Source: WTJH01 sp049598145
Lineage (GTDB): Bacteria; Bacteroidota; Bacteroidia; Flavobacteriales; Flavobacteriaceae
Direction: 5' to 3'
Length of the DNA stretch: 24,278 bases
Assembly (NCBI GenBank): GCA_049598145.1
Contig: JBMYNJ010000015.1
Coordinates: 1 to 24,278 of the forward strand
The notes below the pieces were generated by a model that saw only the letters and a list, made by a program, of their open reading frames with translations, had not been told where the DNA came from and did no database searches. The translations under genes and the position numbers were made by a program. Positions within the stretch are counted from its first letter, which is position 1; each line of letters begins with the position of its first letter. Below are positions 1 to 8,688 of the stretch, piece by piece.

Positions 1-2978
1 AAGGTCATTAAGATACTCGCAAAAGCCACTACACTCATAAAATTAAAGGTCCAACGCCCGCCTAAGCCGGGAATCAATCGCATATGCAAAACAAAGGCAT
101 ATACCATGATACTTATCAGCGCCCAGGTTTCTTTGGGGTCCCAACCCCAATAACGGCCCCAACTCTCATTGGCCCACATTCCTCCTAAGAAGTTTCCGAT
201 CGTTAACATCACCAAACCTACGGTGAGAGAAAGTTCGTTGATGATAGTCAGTTCTTTGATTTGGGTTTTTAAGTTTTGTTTATTCGACTCACGATAAAGC
301 AACATGAGTAACATGGCTACTACCCCAATAATCATACTCAGAGCAAAAGGCCCGTAGCTCCCCACAATCACTGCCACATGAATCATCAACCAATAACTGT
401 CCAATACCGGTTGAAGGTTGGCAATCGCCGGATCGGTCCAGTTCCAATGGGCAATCATCAAAATCATCGAAGTCACAAAGGCCGTAGAGGCCAATGTGAG
501 GGCCGATTTCCGGCCAAAAATAAACCCAAATAATTGAGTGGCCCAAGCCACATAAATCATAGATTCATAAGCATCACTCCAAGGGGCATGTCCCGAAATA
601 AACCAGCGTGCTGCCAATCCGGCGGTATGCATTAGAAATAAAATCCCCAAGACAGCTTGTAGTCCGAAATTGGCGAACTGTAGTATTCGGTTTTTACGAA
701 AAATCTGAATGAGTACCACCCCGAAAAGCAACATCCCTACATAGAGGTAATACTGAAAGAGTTTTTCAAAAATATTGAAGCGATTATAGGCAATTTCTGC
801 AGCAATCTTTTTTTCGGAAGGCAGAACCTCGGCCCCATATTTCTGTTGAAAGCCTTTTAAACTGGCCAATAGATTGTCGGCCTGAGTATAATCCCTGTCT
901 TGAGTGGCATTGCGAAGCGATCGAAGATAAAGGGGTAATACATTGCGGACATATAAAGAATCCATCCCCGTAAAATTGGCTTCGTTGAGTTCAGGATAGG
1001 AAACCCAACGGTTGTTTTCATCTTCAGGTAACGGAAAAATACGCATTACTCTTCCCTCCAAAGCCGAATAGAGTAAGTTGACACGTTTATCGACCTCGAT
1101 AAAATCTTTTTCGAAACTGTTAGGCACTCGAGCGCGGTAAGCCTTCTCGAGTTGAGGGGCAATTTTATAATTTCCTTGGGGATCAAAAAAAGTGACTAAT
1201 GAGGCATATTTGGCCTTACCATCTACCCCAATGGTCTTTCGAATACTGTCGTTCCCGCGTTTGAGATAAATAATTGGGATGTTGTACCAAACAGCAGGGT
1301 TATTGATGATCGACAGCAATACTTGATCAGAATTTAAGCCCTTATACTGATCTTTTTTGGAAACCTTTCGCAACAATTCCGAAGAGAAGGTATTGGCGGG
1401 TTTCATACGTCCACCCAAATCCTGAATAACAAGTTGTCCAAAGTTCTCGGCATGAGAAGCTGCAAAGGCATCTGCTTGGACAATAGAATCGAAATTGATC
1501 CCCTTTCGAGGCCCGCTCAAAAAATCTTGAGCCTGAACCGAACTTAAAGATATAAGGGTCAATAACACAGCTATGGATTTTCGCTGCTTGAGTTTCTCTA
1601 AACTTTTGGCCATATCCTTGAAACGCGTTTTCCCCACAAAGAAAATTCCCATCATGCTTAAATACAATAAAATATAGCCTACATAGGTCACGTAGGTACC
1701 CCACCAGTCGTGATTGAGCGATAATACGGTTCCCCTTTCATCCGGATCGAAAGAGGCCTGAAAAAAGCGATATCCTCGATGATCCAAAACGTGATTCATA
1801 TAAATATCATAGGCATAAGGCTCTTGATCTTCCACCTGGACCTTACTCATAAATGAGGAATAACTCTTTTCAGTTCCGGGATATTTTTCAGCAATGAAAT
1901 CATTCAATTTAAGAGCAAAAGGAAGCTTTTTTTCAAGAGAACCAAACTGCAGATAAAAATCCAAACCGTTGACCTCAACTTTTTTAATTTCAGAAGGAGA
2001 GCCTTTTCCGCCTAAGAGAGTGATTGACTCTTGAGCGTTTCCGGATAATACCTTCAATTGCAAAGCATCGGTCTTTCCCTCTTCGCCCGGAGCCACCGGA
2101 ACTACATCAAAGCGGCCCCGAATTAAGGGTTCTGGAATCACAAATTGCAGCCCTGGAAGGGAGTACAAGGAACGCAACTGTAAGGGGGCTTCTTGATCCG
2201 GACTAATTTCGCCTTGAAACTGATCGGCCATTCGCATAAAAGTCCCTGCGAAAGGGGATTCAATAAAATAGCTTCCCGCTTCCTCTCGGATGTTGATGGC
2301 ACCGTCTACTGGATTGTTGACCGTAAATAAAATGTTGTGAATATTAGCGATTTCTCCTTCTTTGACATGGTGTTCGTGACGAGAACCGTCGCTCGCTTCT
2401 ACAATCTTAAGATAGCGCTCCCCATCTGGGTCCATCACCAATCCGGAAGTCATATCTTCTTGGAAGGATTGCAATTCGATTTGGAAAGGCATCCCGGCAA
2501 AATCGTCAGCCCAGGACAATCGATTGGAAACATGTTCCGAGAAAAGTACATCGTCTTGTAGTATTTTTCGCATGGGTTCACCGTCTTTTTCGCCATCCAC
2601 AAAAACAGTCAGATAAGTTTTTTCGGTCAAATAACGATCGGTGGTTTCCCCTTCTCGAATGGGCATCACCCCTTCATATCCAAAGTGTCGAGTGATAAAT
2701 GCCCCCAGTAAAATGAGAATAAAAGACAAATGCAAGAGCAAGACTGCCCACTTGGATTTTCGCAATAATTTATATCGAAAGATATTCCCGATAAAATTGA
2801 GCACTAACAGCGCCATAATCAATTCAAACCACCAAGCGTTGTAAATCCAGATTTTGGCTGTATCGGTAGAATACCAAGTCTCTATAAATGTTCCAAAAGC
2901 CATGGCGGTTGGAAACAAAATAAAAAGTAGCGCTGTGAGTCGAGTGGAAAATAGAATTTTCAGAAAAGTCTCTTTCAT
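1..2978 (-). CDS. ccsA: Cytochrome c biogenesis protein CcsBA (ResB-CcsA fusion), 3' end outside window
   Basis: System II cytochrome c maturation protein of the inner membrane, thought to carry heme to the outer face and attach it to apocytochromes. The frame is open from the ATG at 2978 to the window edge, 992 codons, so the C-terminus is missing. The N-terminal third is ResB-like: three membrane spans within the first ~100 residues, a long extracytoplasmic domain, and a further span near residue 430. The C-terminal part is CcsA-like: several spans from about residue 730 and the tryptophan-rich heme motif ESWGRYWGWDPKETW near residues 938-952. A fused protein of about 1,050 residues is usual in Bacteroidota, so only a few dozen residues should be lost. 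A -7 box lies about 25 bases upstream of the ATG. Confidence is high because of the heme motif. Confidence 0.95.
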   Translation of the reverse strand, partial: MKETFLKILFSTRLTALLFILFPTAMAFGTFIETWYSTDTAKIWIYNAWWFELIMALLVLNFIGNIFRYKLLRKSKWAVLLLHLSFILILLGAFITRHFGYEGVMPIREGETTDRYLTEKTYLTVFVDGEKDGEPMRKILQDDVLFSEHVSNRLSWADDFAGMPFQIELQSFQEDMTSGLVMDPDGERYLKIVEASDGSRHEHHVKEGEIANIHNILFTVNNPVDGAINIREEAGSYFIESPFAGTFMRMADQFQGEISPDQEAPLQLRSLYSLPGLQFVIPEPLIRGRFDVVPVAPGEEGKTDALQLKVLSGNAQESITLLGGKGSPSEIKKVEVNGLDFYLQFGSLEKKLPFALKLNDFIAEKYPGTEKSYSSFMSKVQVEDQEPYAYDIYMNHVLDHRGYRFFQASFDPDERGTVLSLNHDWWGTYVTYVGYILLYLSMMGIFFVGKTRFKDMAKSLEKLKQRKSIAVLLTLISLSSVQAQDFLSGPRKGINFDSIVQADAFAASHAENFGQLVIQDLGGRMKPANTFSSELLRKVSKKDQYKGLNSDQVLLSIINNPAVWYNIPIIYLKRGNDSIRKTIGVDGKAKYASLVTFFDPQGNYKIAPQLEKAYRARVPNSFEKDFIEVDKRVNLLYSALEGRVMRIFPLPEDENNRWVSYPELNEANFTGMDSLYVRNVLPLYLRSLRNATQDRDYTQADNLLASLKGFQQKYGAEVLPSEKKIAAEIAYNRFNIFEKLFQYYLYVGMLLFGVVLIQIFRKNRILQFANFGLQAVLGILFLMHTAGLAARWFISGHAPWSDAYESMIYVAWATQLFGFIFGRKSALTLASTAFVTSMILMIAHWNWTDPAIANLQPVLDSYWLMIHVAVIVGSYGPFALSMIIGVVAMLLMLLYRESNKQNLKTQIKELTIINELSLTVGLVMLTIGNFLGGMWANESWGRYWGWDPKETWALISIMVYAFVLHMRLIPGLGGRWTFNFMSVVAFASILMT

Positions 2979-3001
2979 GCCGTCCGCTTCTTTAATCGGG
3001 G

Positions 3002-3009
3002 CAAAGATA
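3002..3009 (-). promoter_or_regulatory. Bacteroidota -7 promoter element for ccsBA
   Basis: The minus strand reads TATCTTTG here, an exact match to the Bacteroidota -7 consensus TAnnTTTG, 23 bases upstream of the ccsBA start codon. I find no clear TTG -33 partner at the usual distance. Transcription would start a few bases downstream and give a short leader of roughly 15-20 bases. Confidence 0.5.
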
Positions 3010-3027
3010 CTTATTCAAATGCGATCT

Positions 3028-3318
3028 TTAGAGGATTAGGTGTAAAACTATTAAGGCAATTTCAATCAATAAACCCCAAGCGAACAAACGAATGAGGAGC
3101 TGAGGCTTGAACTGTGCCAGAAGAGCTCCCAGATAGGTCATCGCAGCAGCTACACAAACAAACATTTGCCAAAACTTGAAGGGAGTCATAGTGCCCTGAC
3201 ATATAAAAAACAAAGCAATAGAACCAATACAGGCTAAGAGAATAATGGATAAGGGGATTAACAAATAAAAATGATTGAAGAGTAGGTACGTAGTCGGGAA
3301 AGAATGTTCATAAAGCAA
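3028..3318 (-). CDS. Small integral membrane protein of unknown function
   Basis: An ORF of 96 residues, mostly hydrophobic, with about three or four membrane spans and almost no soluble part; the middle holds the short polar stretch QGTMTPFKFWQ. It lies between ccsBA (same strand, 49 bases downstream) and the divergent DUF2520 gene. I do not recognise a named family. The start is uncertain. The frame opens only with TTG at 3318. An ATG at 3311 lies in another frame, five bases after AATCTTTG, which resembles a -7 box; from it one would read MNILSRLRTYSSIIF and hit a stop, but one extra T in the T5 run near 3271 would join it to the main frame. The 3' two thirds of the gene are more secure than its beginning. 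Confidence 0.6.
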   Translation of the reverse strand: MLYEHSFPTTYLLFNHFYLLIPLSIILLACIGSIALFFICQGTMTPFKFWQMFVCVAAAMTYLGALLAQFKPQLLIRLFAWGLLIEIALIVLHLIL

Positions 3319-3352
3319 AGATTTGAGGTACTCCTAAAGTTACGAAAAATTC

Positions 3353-3360
3353 TACTTTTG
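3353..3360 (+). promoter_or_regulatory. Bacteroidota -7 promoter element for the DUF2520-kdsC-maf run
   Basis: TACTTTTG matches the TAnnTTTG consensus and ends six bases before the ATG at 3367, which would make the transcript nearly leaderless. The nearest TTTG upstream (3322-3325) is 27 bases away, longer than usual for a -33 partner. This site supports the 3367 start over the longer frame opening at 3304. Confidence 0.4.
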
Positions 3361-3366
3361 GGATAC

Positions 3367-4122
3367 ATGTTGCGGATAACACTTAGTGGAAACGGACGAG
3401 TAGCTTCCTATTTTAGACAAGCCTTGACTCAAAGCCCCACCATTGATTGGGTAGGATGGTATGCTCGGCGTTTTTCTGAAGGTGAAAAAAACGAGTCTAG
3501 GGTTCCTCTTTTCCGGGATCCCAAAGAACTTCCTGAAGCAGATTTACATTTGATTTGTATTTCAGATGATGCAATTCAATCCTTTGTCAGTCAAATTTCA
3601 GTACCCGGAATCCTTGCACATACTTCAGGTGCTTTAGGACTCGAAGTTTATCGTGGAAATTCCGATGGAGGGGTATTCTATCCCTTACAGAGCTTTACTG
3701 ACAATCAAATTTTAAACGCTTCTCAGATTCCCATTTGCATAGAGGCCCCTACTCAAAATTGTCGTGAAGTTTTAGAAGAATTAGCCCAACACTTAGGGCT
3801 GCAACACCAATACATGAACAGTGTTCAGCGCTTACAACTGCATTTAGCTGCGGTTTTTGCCAATAACTTTGTCAACCATCAATGGACCTTAGCGGAAAAA
3901 ATTTGCAACCAAGCACAAATTCCTTTTCAAATATTGCAACCTTTGATTGAAAATTCAATGAAAAAAATGCAAGAATTGGGACCCCAAAGGGCACAAACCG
4001 GTCCTGCACTCCGAAACGATCAAAAAACTTTACAAAAACATATAGAAACCTTGCAAGACAAAAGCTTGCAGGACCTCTATCAACAACTCTCAGCATCGAT
4101 TCAAAAAAGTCATGAATTATAA
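3367..4122 (+). CDS. Rossmann-like DUF2520 domain protein
   Basis: 251-residue protein with an N-terminal NAD(P)-binding Rossmann fold (MLRITLSGNGRVASYFRQAL, glycine pattern GNGRVA) and a C-terminal helical DUF2520 domain. It resembles the fold of ProC and F420-dependent NADP oxidoreductases, but the substrate of this family is unknown. Features typical of the family include the S-D-D-A stretch after the Rossmann core, HTSGALGLE, and FYPLQSF. The frame could open at 3304, but the protein aligned to the family begins at the ATG at 3367, just after a -7 box. The 3' end overlaps the KdsC-like gene by 11 bases. This neighbourhood with KdsC and Maf is, to my knowledge, common in Flavobacteriia. 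Confidence 0.88.
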   Translation: MLRITLSGNGRVASYFRQALTQSPTIDWVGWYARRFSEGEKNESRVPLFRDPKELPEADLHLICISDDAIQSFVSQISVPGILAHTSGALGLEVYRGNSDGGVFYPLQSFTDNQILNASQIPICIEAPTQNCREVLEELAQHLGLQHQYMNSVQRLQLHLAAVFANNFVNHQWTLAEKICNQAQIPFQILQPLIENSMKKMQELGPQRAQTGPALRNDQKTLQKHIETLQDKSLQDLYQQLSASIQKSHEL

Positions 4123-4633
4123 AGAAAAACTTAAAAATGTAAAAGCCATCCTCTTAGATGTAGACGGGGTACTAACCGACGGAAAAATCATGATTACCAC
4201 GCAAGGGGAAATGTACCGAGAAATGAATACCAAAGATGGCTATGCGCTCAAAGCAGCCTTGGATGCAGGAATTAAAATAGCTATTATTTCAGGGGGGACT
4301 AATGAAGGAGTTCGCAGCCGATTAAAAGCTTTAGGAATCTATGATATTTATCTGGGCGCTCATCACAAAATGGAGGCCTACCAAGACCTTTTAGACTCCT
4401 ATGAATTGGCCCCGGAAACCATTCTATATATGGGAGACGATATGCCGGATATTCCCGTTATGCAAGAAGTAGGCGTCGCATGCTGCCCGCAAGATGCGGT
4501 CTCGGATGTCAAAGCTATTTCCGATTATGTCTCCCACAAAAACGGAGGGATGGGCTGTGTTCGGGATATCGTGGAACAGACTCTACGTATCCAAGGAAAA
4601 TGGGGAACATTCAGCAGTGCCAAAAATGACTAA
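4112..4633 (+). CDS. kdsC: KdsC-like HAD phosphatase (KDO-8-phosphate phosphatase family)
   Basis: 173-residue cap-less HAD phosphatase of the size of KdsC, which removes phosphate from 3-deoxy-D-manno-octulosonate 8-phosphate in lipopolysaccharide core synthesis in the cytoplasm. HAD motif I is DVDGVLTDG with nucleophile D16 and acid D18; motif II is IAIISGG; motif IV is YMGDDMPDIPVM. The G-V-L-T-D-G signature is characteristic of the KdsC subfamily. The start codon lies inside the end of the DUF2520 gene (11-base overlap) and the 3' end overlaps maf by 8 bases, so the three are probably translationally coupled. The family also contains proteins acting on related sugar phosphates, so the substrate is inferred from similarity only. 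Confidence 0.88.
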   Translation: MNYKEKLKNVKAILLDVDGVLTDGKIMITTQGEMYREMNTKDGYALKAALDAGIKIAIISGGTNEGVRSRLKALGIYDIYLGAHHKMEAYQDLLDSYELAPETILYMGDDMPDIPVMQEVGVACCPQDAVSDVKAISDYVSHKNGGMGCVRDIVEQTLRIQGKWGTFSSAKND

Positions 4634-5234
4634 TTCGTTCCTGCAACTGCTCCAAGGAGTAGAGATAATACTCGCTTCCGGCTCTCCACGTCGAAAGGCA
4701 TTTTTAGAAGATTTGGGGATTCCCTTTCGGGTGCAAACCCATGAGGTGGACGAAAACTATCCCCCAGAACTAGAGGGGGCTGCCATTGCTGAGTTTATTG
4801 TCCAACAAAAAATGAAACCCTTTGCGGAAAAAATTCTTCCCCATCAGCTCGTAATTGCGGCAGATACGGTGGTTTGGAAAGCTCCCCACTGTTTGGGAAA
4901 ACCAAAAAATAAAACAGAGGCGAAAGAAATGTTACAACTGGTTTCAGGCACCTCCCATGAAGTGATTACTGCCATTGGATTGGCTTTTCAAAAGCAGGAA
5001 AAAATTATTTGCGAAAGCTCTATGGTTTATTTCAAACCCCTTTCTGAAGAAACAATTGAACATTATATCGAGCAGGCTCAACCTTTCGATAAGGCCGGAG
5101 CCTACGGAATTCAGGAATGGATTGGTTGGGTAGGTGTTGAAAAAATTGAGGGTAGTTACACCAACATCGTGGGTCTCCCCACGACTACCCTAGTAGAATC
5201 CTTAACAACTCTTTTAACAAATCGGAACAATTAA
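4626..5234 (+). CDS. maf: Maf family nucleoside triphosphate pyrophosphatase
   Basis: 202-residue Maf/HAM1-fold enzyme hydrolysing nucleoside triphosphates to monophosphate and pyrophosphate, thought to clear non-canonical nucleotides and to influence septum formation. The signature ASGSPRRKAFLEDLGIPF sits near the N-terminus, AADTVVW in the middle, and KAGAYGIQEWIG with GSYTNIVGLPT at the C-terminus. The AGAYGIQ pattern points to the YhdE-type branch active on dTTP and UTP. The frame is open upstream to 4494, but that part is a shadow of the kdsC gene; the ATG at 4626 overlaps the kdsC stop and gives the normal family length. Confidence 0.93.
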   Translation: MTNSFLQLLQGVEIILASGSPRRKAFLEDLGIPFRVQTHEVDENYPPELEGAAIAEFIVQQKMKPFAEKILPHQLVIAADTVVWKAPHCLGKPKNKTEAKEMLQLVSGTSHEVITAIGLAFQKQEKIICESSMVYFKPLSEETIEHYIEQAQPFDKAGAYGIQEWIGWVGVEKIEGSYTNIVGLPTTTLVESLTTLLTNRNN

Positions 5235-5266
5235 TTCCTGTACCTTGAAAACTGGATCAATTGCTT

Positions 5267-6169
5267 ATGAAAAAACTTATCATCTGTCTTGGAATCTTGC
5301 TATGGGGATGTAGCTCGCCCACGCCCAAAGACAAATCTGTTGGAACTTCTACCACAACACCCAACCGATTGAGTCGGGAATGGAAATCCTATTGGTTCGA
5401 TGGAACAGCAGAGATCAGTTCCTACAAACTAACCCAAAATCGATACGGACAAGCCCGACAAGGAAAGGCGGTTATAATCTTCGTTACCGAAGACTTGCTT
5501 AAAGCAGAACAAGTGAAAGCCAATAAGCGCTCCAATGTGAGTGCCACAGTTTTAAAACGCAACAGCACCAAACGCTTTTTAACTGGGATTTATCCCTATC
5601 AAATCATGACCAGTACTTTTAGCTGGATTAAAAACCCTGAGCCCTTAGCCAAAATCAGTCTTTCCATGCAAGAATGGTGTGGGCACAGCTACCTACAAGT
5701 GAATAACCGAGAGGAATTGGAGTTTATTCGCCATTCATATTTTGAAGGAGAAGCCGATCAAGAGCTGGTATTGGGTAAAATCGCTACGGAAGACGGCCTG
5801 ATCAACCAAATTCGATTAAACCCTGAAAAAATAGATGCGGACACTTTGCAAATGCTACCCAGTTTAGAAGTGCTTCAACTGAATCATCATCCCATCCAAG
5901 CCTATACAGCTGAACTCAGTCAAGAATTAAAGGATCAAAAAAGAATTATCCAGGTTTATTATCCCCAATTAAAGCGTAGGGTTATCATAGAAGCTGAAAT
6001 CAATTTTCCCTATGCAATTCTGGGGTGGGAAGAACATTTTTTTCATCAGGGAAAAGAAGTTTTCAATCAAGCCCAACGTCTAAACACCATAAAAACGCCT
6101 TACTGGAATCAAAATAAAGTACGCGATTCTCTTCAACGCCAAAGCCTTCAACTCAATGAAATGGATTAA
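5267..6169 (+). CDS. Bacteroidota-specific lipoprotein linked to Maf
   Basis: 300-residue exported lipoprotein of unknown function. It starts at the ATG at 5267 with MKKLIICLGILLWGC, a lipoprotein signal with the lipobox LWGC; a TTG six bases earlier is less likely. Conserved-looking stretches are AEISSYKLTQNRYGQ, the central EWCGHSYLQ, HSYFEGEADQE, and a segment near residue 205 reading LEVLQLNHHPIQAY. Homologues in Flavobacteriia are sometimes mislabelled as septum formation inhibitor because of the adjacent maf gene; nothing in the sequence supports that role. It sits 32 bases after maf and overlaps the PIG-L gene by 14 bases, so it is probably co-transcribed with both. Confidence 0.8.
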   Translation: MKKLIICLGILLWGCSSPTPKDKSVGTSTTTPNRLSREWKSYWFDGTAEISSYKLTQNRYGQARQGKAVIIFVTEDLLKAEQVKANKRSNVSATVLKRNSTKRFLTGIYPYQIMTSTFSWIKNPEPLAKISLSMQEWCGHSYLQVNNREELEFIRHSYFEGEADQELVLGKIATEDGLINQIRLNPEKIDADTLQMLPSLEVLQLNHHPIQAYTAELSQELKDQKRIIQVYYPQLKRRVIIEAEINFPYAILGWEEHFFHQGKEVFNQAQRLNTIKTPYWNQNKVRDSLQRQSLQLNEMD

Positions 6170-8597
6170 ATATTTAGGTCTTAGTCTAGGGCTATTCGCT
6201 CAGACGATTTCCGCTCAGAATGCCACAGAAATATATCAACAGCTCCAGCAATTAAACACCTTAGCCAGTGTCCTCTATATTGCTGCGCATCCCGACGATG
6301 AAAATACACGACTGATCACGCATTTTGCCCAGCATGAGCACGCCCGTACCGCCTATTTATCTCTGACTCGGGGCGATGGGGGACAAAATTTGATTGGTCC
6401 CGAGCTTCGAGAAGGTCTCGGATTAATCCGTACCCATGAACTGCTCCAAGCCCGAAAGATCGACGGAGGAAAACAATTTTTCAGTTCTGCTAACGATTTC
6501 GGTTATTCTAAAAACCCGGAAGAAACCCTCCAAATCTGGGATAAAGAACAAGTCTTAAAGGAAATGGTTTATTTGATCCAAAGCTTCCGACCGGATATTA
6601 TTATCAATCGCTTCGATCACCGTACTCCCGGACGCACACACGGCCATCATACAGCTTCGGCTCAATTGAGTTTGGAAGCTTTCCAAAGGGCTGCCGAAGG
6701 AAACGGCTCCTTGGGGGGAGAAGCTTGGAAAACGCAACGTCTATATTTCAACACCTCCTGGTGGTTTTATGGCAGTCGAGAAAAATTTGAAGCGGCACCC
6801 AAAGATCGTTTGCTGCCCATTGAAGTGGGGCAATACAATCCTACCACCGGGGCTTTTCACGGAGCTATTGCCGCTCGAAGCCGCAGTCAGCACAAATCTC
6901 AAGGCTTTGGTAGTCGTCCGCTGTTTAATACCCAAACCGAATATTTAGAGCTCATCAAGGGAGATTTAAGCGCACATCCTCTTGCCGGAATTGATACCCG
7001 ATGGACTCGGGTTAAAGGTGGTGCAAACACCGGACGACAAATCGACTCTCTATTGGAAAATTTTGATTTTAAAACGCCATCCAATCATCTTTCTGAGCTT
7101 ATAAACATTCGAAAAAGTATTACCACCATAGAAGATGAACATTGGAAATCCATTAAGCTATTGGAAATCGATCAGATTATTCAAAAGTGTTTGGGTTTAA
7201 AGCTCTATCTCAACAGTCCGGTAGCCACGGGAGTACCTCAGCAGTCATTGGAAGTCAGTCTTCAGGCCCATTCTCCAACCCCGAATGACATTCTGCTTAA
7301 AGAAATTAGCTTTGAGGAACAAACTTACCCCATTCAAAAAACTTTAAAGCCTGAAGGATTCGAAGAGCGTTTTTCGGTTGATCTGCCCGATCGCACCAAT
7401 GCCCCTTATTGGTTAATCCAAAAAGGAAGCCTGGGCATGTATCGGCCCGCGCCTACCCCCTGGATCGGAAAAGCGGAAACCCCAAATGCGGTAGAAGCTA
7501 CGCTGACTCTGTCGATCGAAAATACTCCAGTCTCCTATCCAATCCCGCTCATGCATCGCTATACGGATCCGGTCAAGGGTTGGGTTTCGGATATTTTCCA
7601 TATCCTCCCGGAAGCTACCGCAGCTCCAACTCAGGCGGTGTATTTATTTGCAAACGAACGTTCCAAAACCCTCAGTATAGATGTTCAAATCCACAGTCAA
7701 GATTTTCAAGGAACCCTTGAGCTTTGCTATCCCGAAGATTGGAAAGTGAGCCCCCCTACCTACGAGCTTTCCGGATTTAGACCCGGAGAAAATCGTCCAT
7801 TCGAATTTGAAGTAACTCCACCCAAGGGGAGTGCTGTGGGATATGTTAGCCCTCTGATTCGGTCGGGAGAGAAAGTTTTTAATAAAAGTCTCACACCGAT
7901 TCAATACGATCATATCCCCAAACGACTGATGCTCCAGCCCAGCGAAGCAAAAGTTGTTCGTTTAGAAATCGAAAGCCCTGTAGAACGAATTGGATATATC
8001 GAAGGTGCCGGCGATCAGGTAGCCGAAAATTTACAAGCCATAGGAATAGAGGTCCAATCCTTAGACGCCACACAATTGTCCTTGGCAGATTTAGAAAAAT
8101 TTAAAGCGGTAGTGTTGGGAATTCGAGCCTTTAATGTGCATCCCGCACTCAGTTTTAAAAATGAAATCCTTTGGGATTATGTTCAGCAAGGAGGAACTGT
8201 AGTGGTACAATACAATACCACTCGAGGGTTGAAAACCAAAGCGGTGGCCCCCTATCCGATTCAATTGTCCCGAAAACGGGTGACCGATGAAAAAGCTCCT
8301 GTACGGATTTTAGACCCCAATGCACCCCTACTCAATACGCCCAACCGCATTCGACCGAAAGATTTTGAAGGCTGGGTGCAAGAACGCGGCTTGTATTTTC
8401 CCGAAACTTGGGACTCTGCATTTAAACCTTTAATTGCCATAAACGATCCCGGTGAGGCCCCGCTAAAGGGCAGTTTACTGGTAGCGCCTTATGGAAATGG
8501 AAAAATAGTGTATACCGGACTGAGTTTCTTTAGACAACTCCCCGCAGGCGTTCCGGGGGCCTACCGCTTATTTTTAAATCTTTTAGCTCATGAATAA
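6156..8597 (+). CDS. Secreted PIG-L family deacetylase with C-terminal ThuA/GATase-like domain
   Basis: 813-residue protein with a signal peptide (MKWIKYLGLSLGLFAQTISA, probable cleavage before Q21) followed by a PIG-L/LmbE zinc deacetylase domain. Zinc ligands are visible as HPDDE (residues 45-49) and HGHH (162-165), with LTRGDGGQN and GLIRTHELLQARKIDG typical of the family, whose members remove N-acetyl groups from sugars. A middle region looks like beta-sandwich domains, and the last ~200 residues (from VERIGYIEGAGDQVAENL) look like the class I glutamine amidotransferase or ThuA fold without an obvious catalytic cysteine. Predicted location is periplasmic or surface. The start overlaps the lipoprotein gene and the end overlaps a 32-residue ORF that leads into a symporter, suggesting deacetylation coupled to uptake of the product; the sugar is unknown. 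Confidence 0.9.
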   Translation: MKWIKYLGLSLGLFAQTISAQNATEIYQQLQQLNTLASVLYIAAHPDDENTRLITHFAQHEHARTAYLSLTRGDGGQNLIGPELREGLGLIRTHELLQARKIDGGKQFFSSANDFGYSKNPEETLQIWDKEQVLKEMVYLIQSFRPDIIINRFDHRTPGRTHGHHTASAQLSLEAFQRAAEGNGSLGGEAWKTQRLYFNTSWWFYGSREKFEAAPKDRLLPIEVGQYNPTTGAFHGAIAARSRSQHKSQGFGSRPLFNTQTEYLELIKGDLSAHPLAGIDTRWTRVKGGANTGRQIDSLLENFDFKTPSNHLSELINIRKSITTIEDEHWKSIKLLEIDQIIQKCLGLKLYLNSPVATGVPQQSLEVSLQAHSPTPNDILLKEISFEEQTYPIQKTLKPEGFEERFSVDLPDRTNAPYWLIQKGSLGMYRPAPTPWIGKAETPNAVEATLTLSIENTPVSYPIPLMHRYTDPVKGWVSDIFHILPEATAAPTQAVYLFANERSKTLSIDVQIHSQDFQGTLELCYPEDWKVSPPTYELSGFRPGENRPFEFEVTPPKGSAVGYVSPLIRSGEKVFNKSLTPIQYDHIPKRLMLQPSEAKVVRLEIESPVERIGYIEGAGDQVAENLQAIGIEVQSLDATQLSLADLEKFKAVVLGIRAFNVHPALSFKNEILWDYVQQGGTVVVQYNTTRGLKTKAVAPYPIQLSRKRVTDEKAPVRILDPNAPLLNTPNRIRPKDFEGWVQERGLYFPETWDSAFKPLIAINDPGEAPLKGSLLVAPYGNGKIVYTGLSFFRQLPAGVPGAYRLFLNLLAHE

Positions 8598-8688
8598 ACT
8601 CAATCCTCGGGTATATCTATGGTTGATCGGAGCTAACCTGATTTTTTGGATCGCCTTTTATGTGTTTATGAATCGATTTTCCGTATGA
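8590..8688 (+). CDS. 32-residue single-span membrane micropeptide
   Basis: A short ORF from the ATG at 8590 to the TGA at 8686-8688. It begins MNKLNPRVYLWLIGANL, has one hydrophobic span from about residue 8 to 27 and ends MNRFSV. The start overlaps the PIG-L stop by 8 bases and the stop overlaps the symporter start by four bases (ATGA), so all three reading frames form a coupled chain. The overlap at both ends, the ATG start and the positive flanks around one clean membrane helix argue that it is a real gene. Several SSS-family transporters are known to have small membrane partner proteins (for example DUF485 or DUF4212 proteins), which makes a partner role plausible; no homology to those families is visible. 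Conservation has not been checked. Confidence 0.6.
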   Translation: MNKLNPRVYLWLIGANLIFWIAFYVFMNRFSV

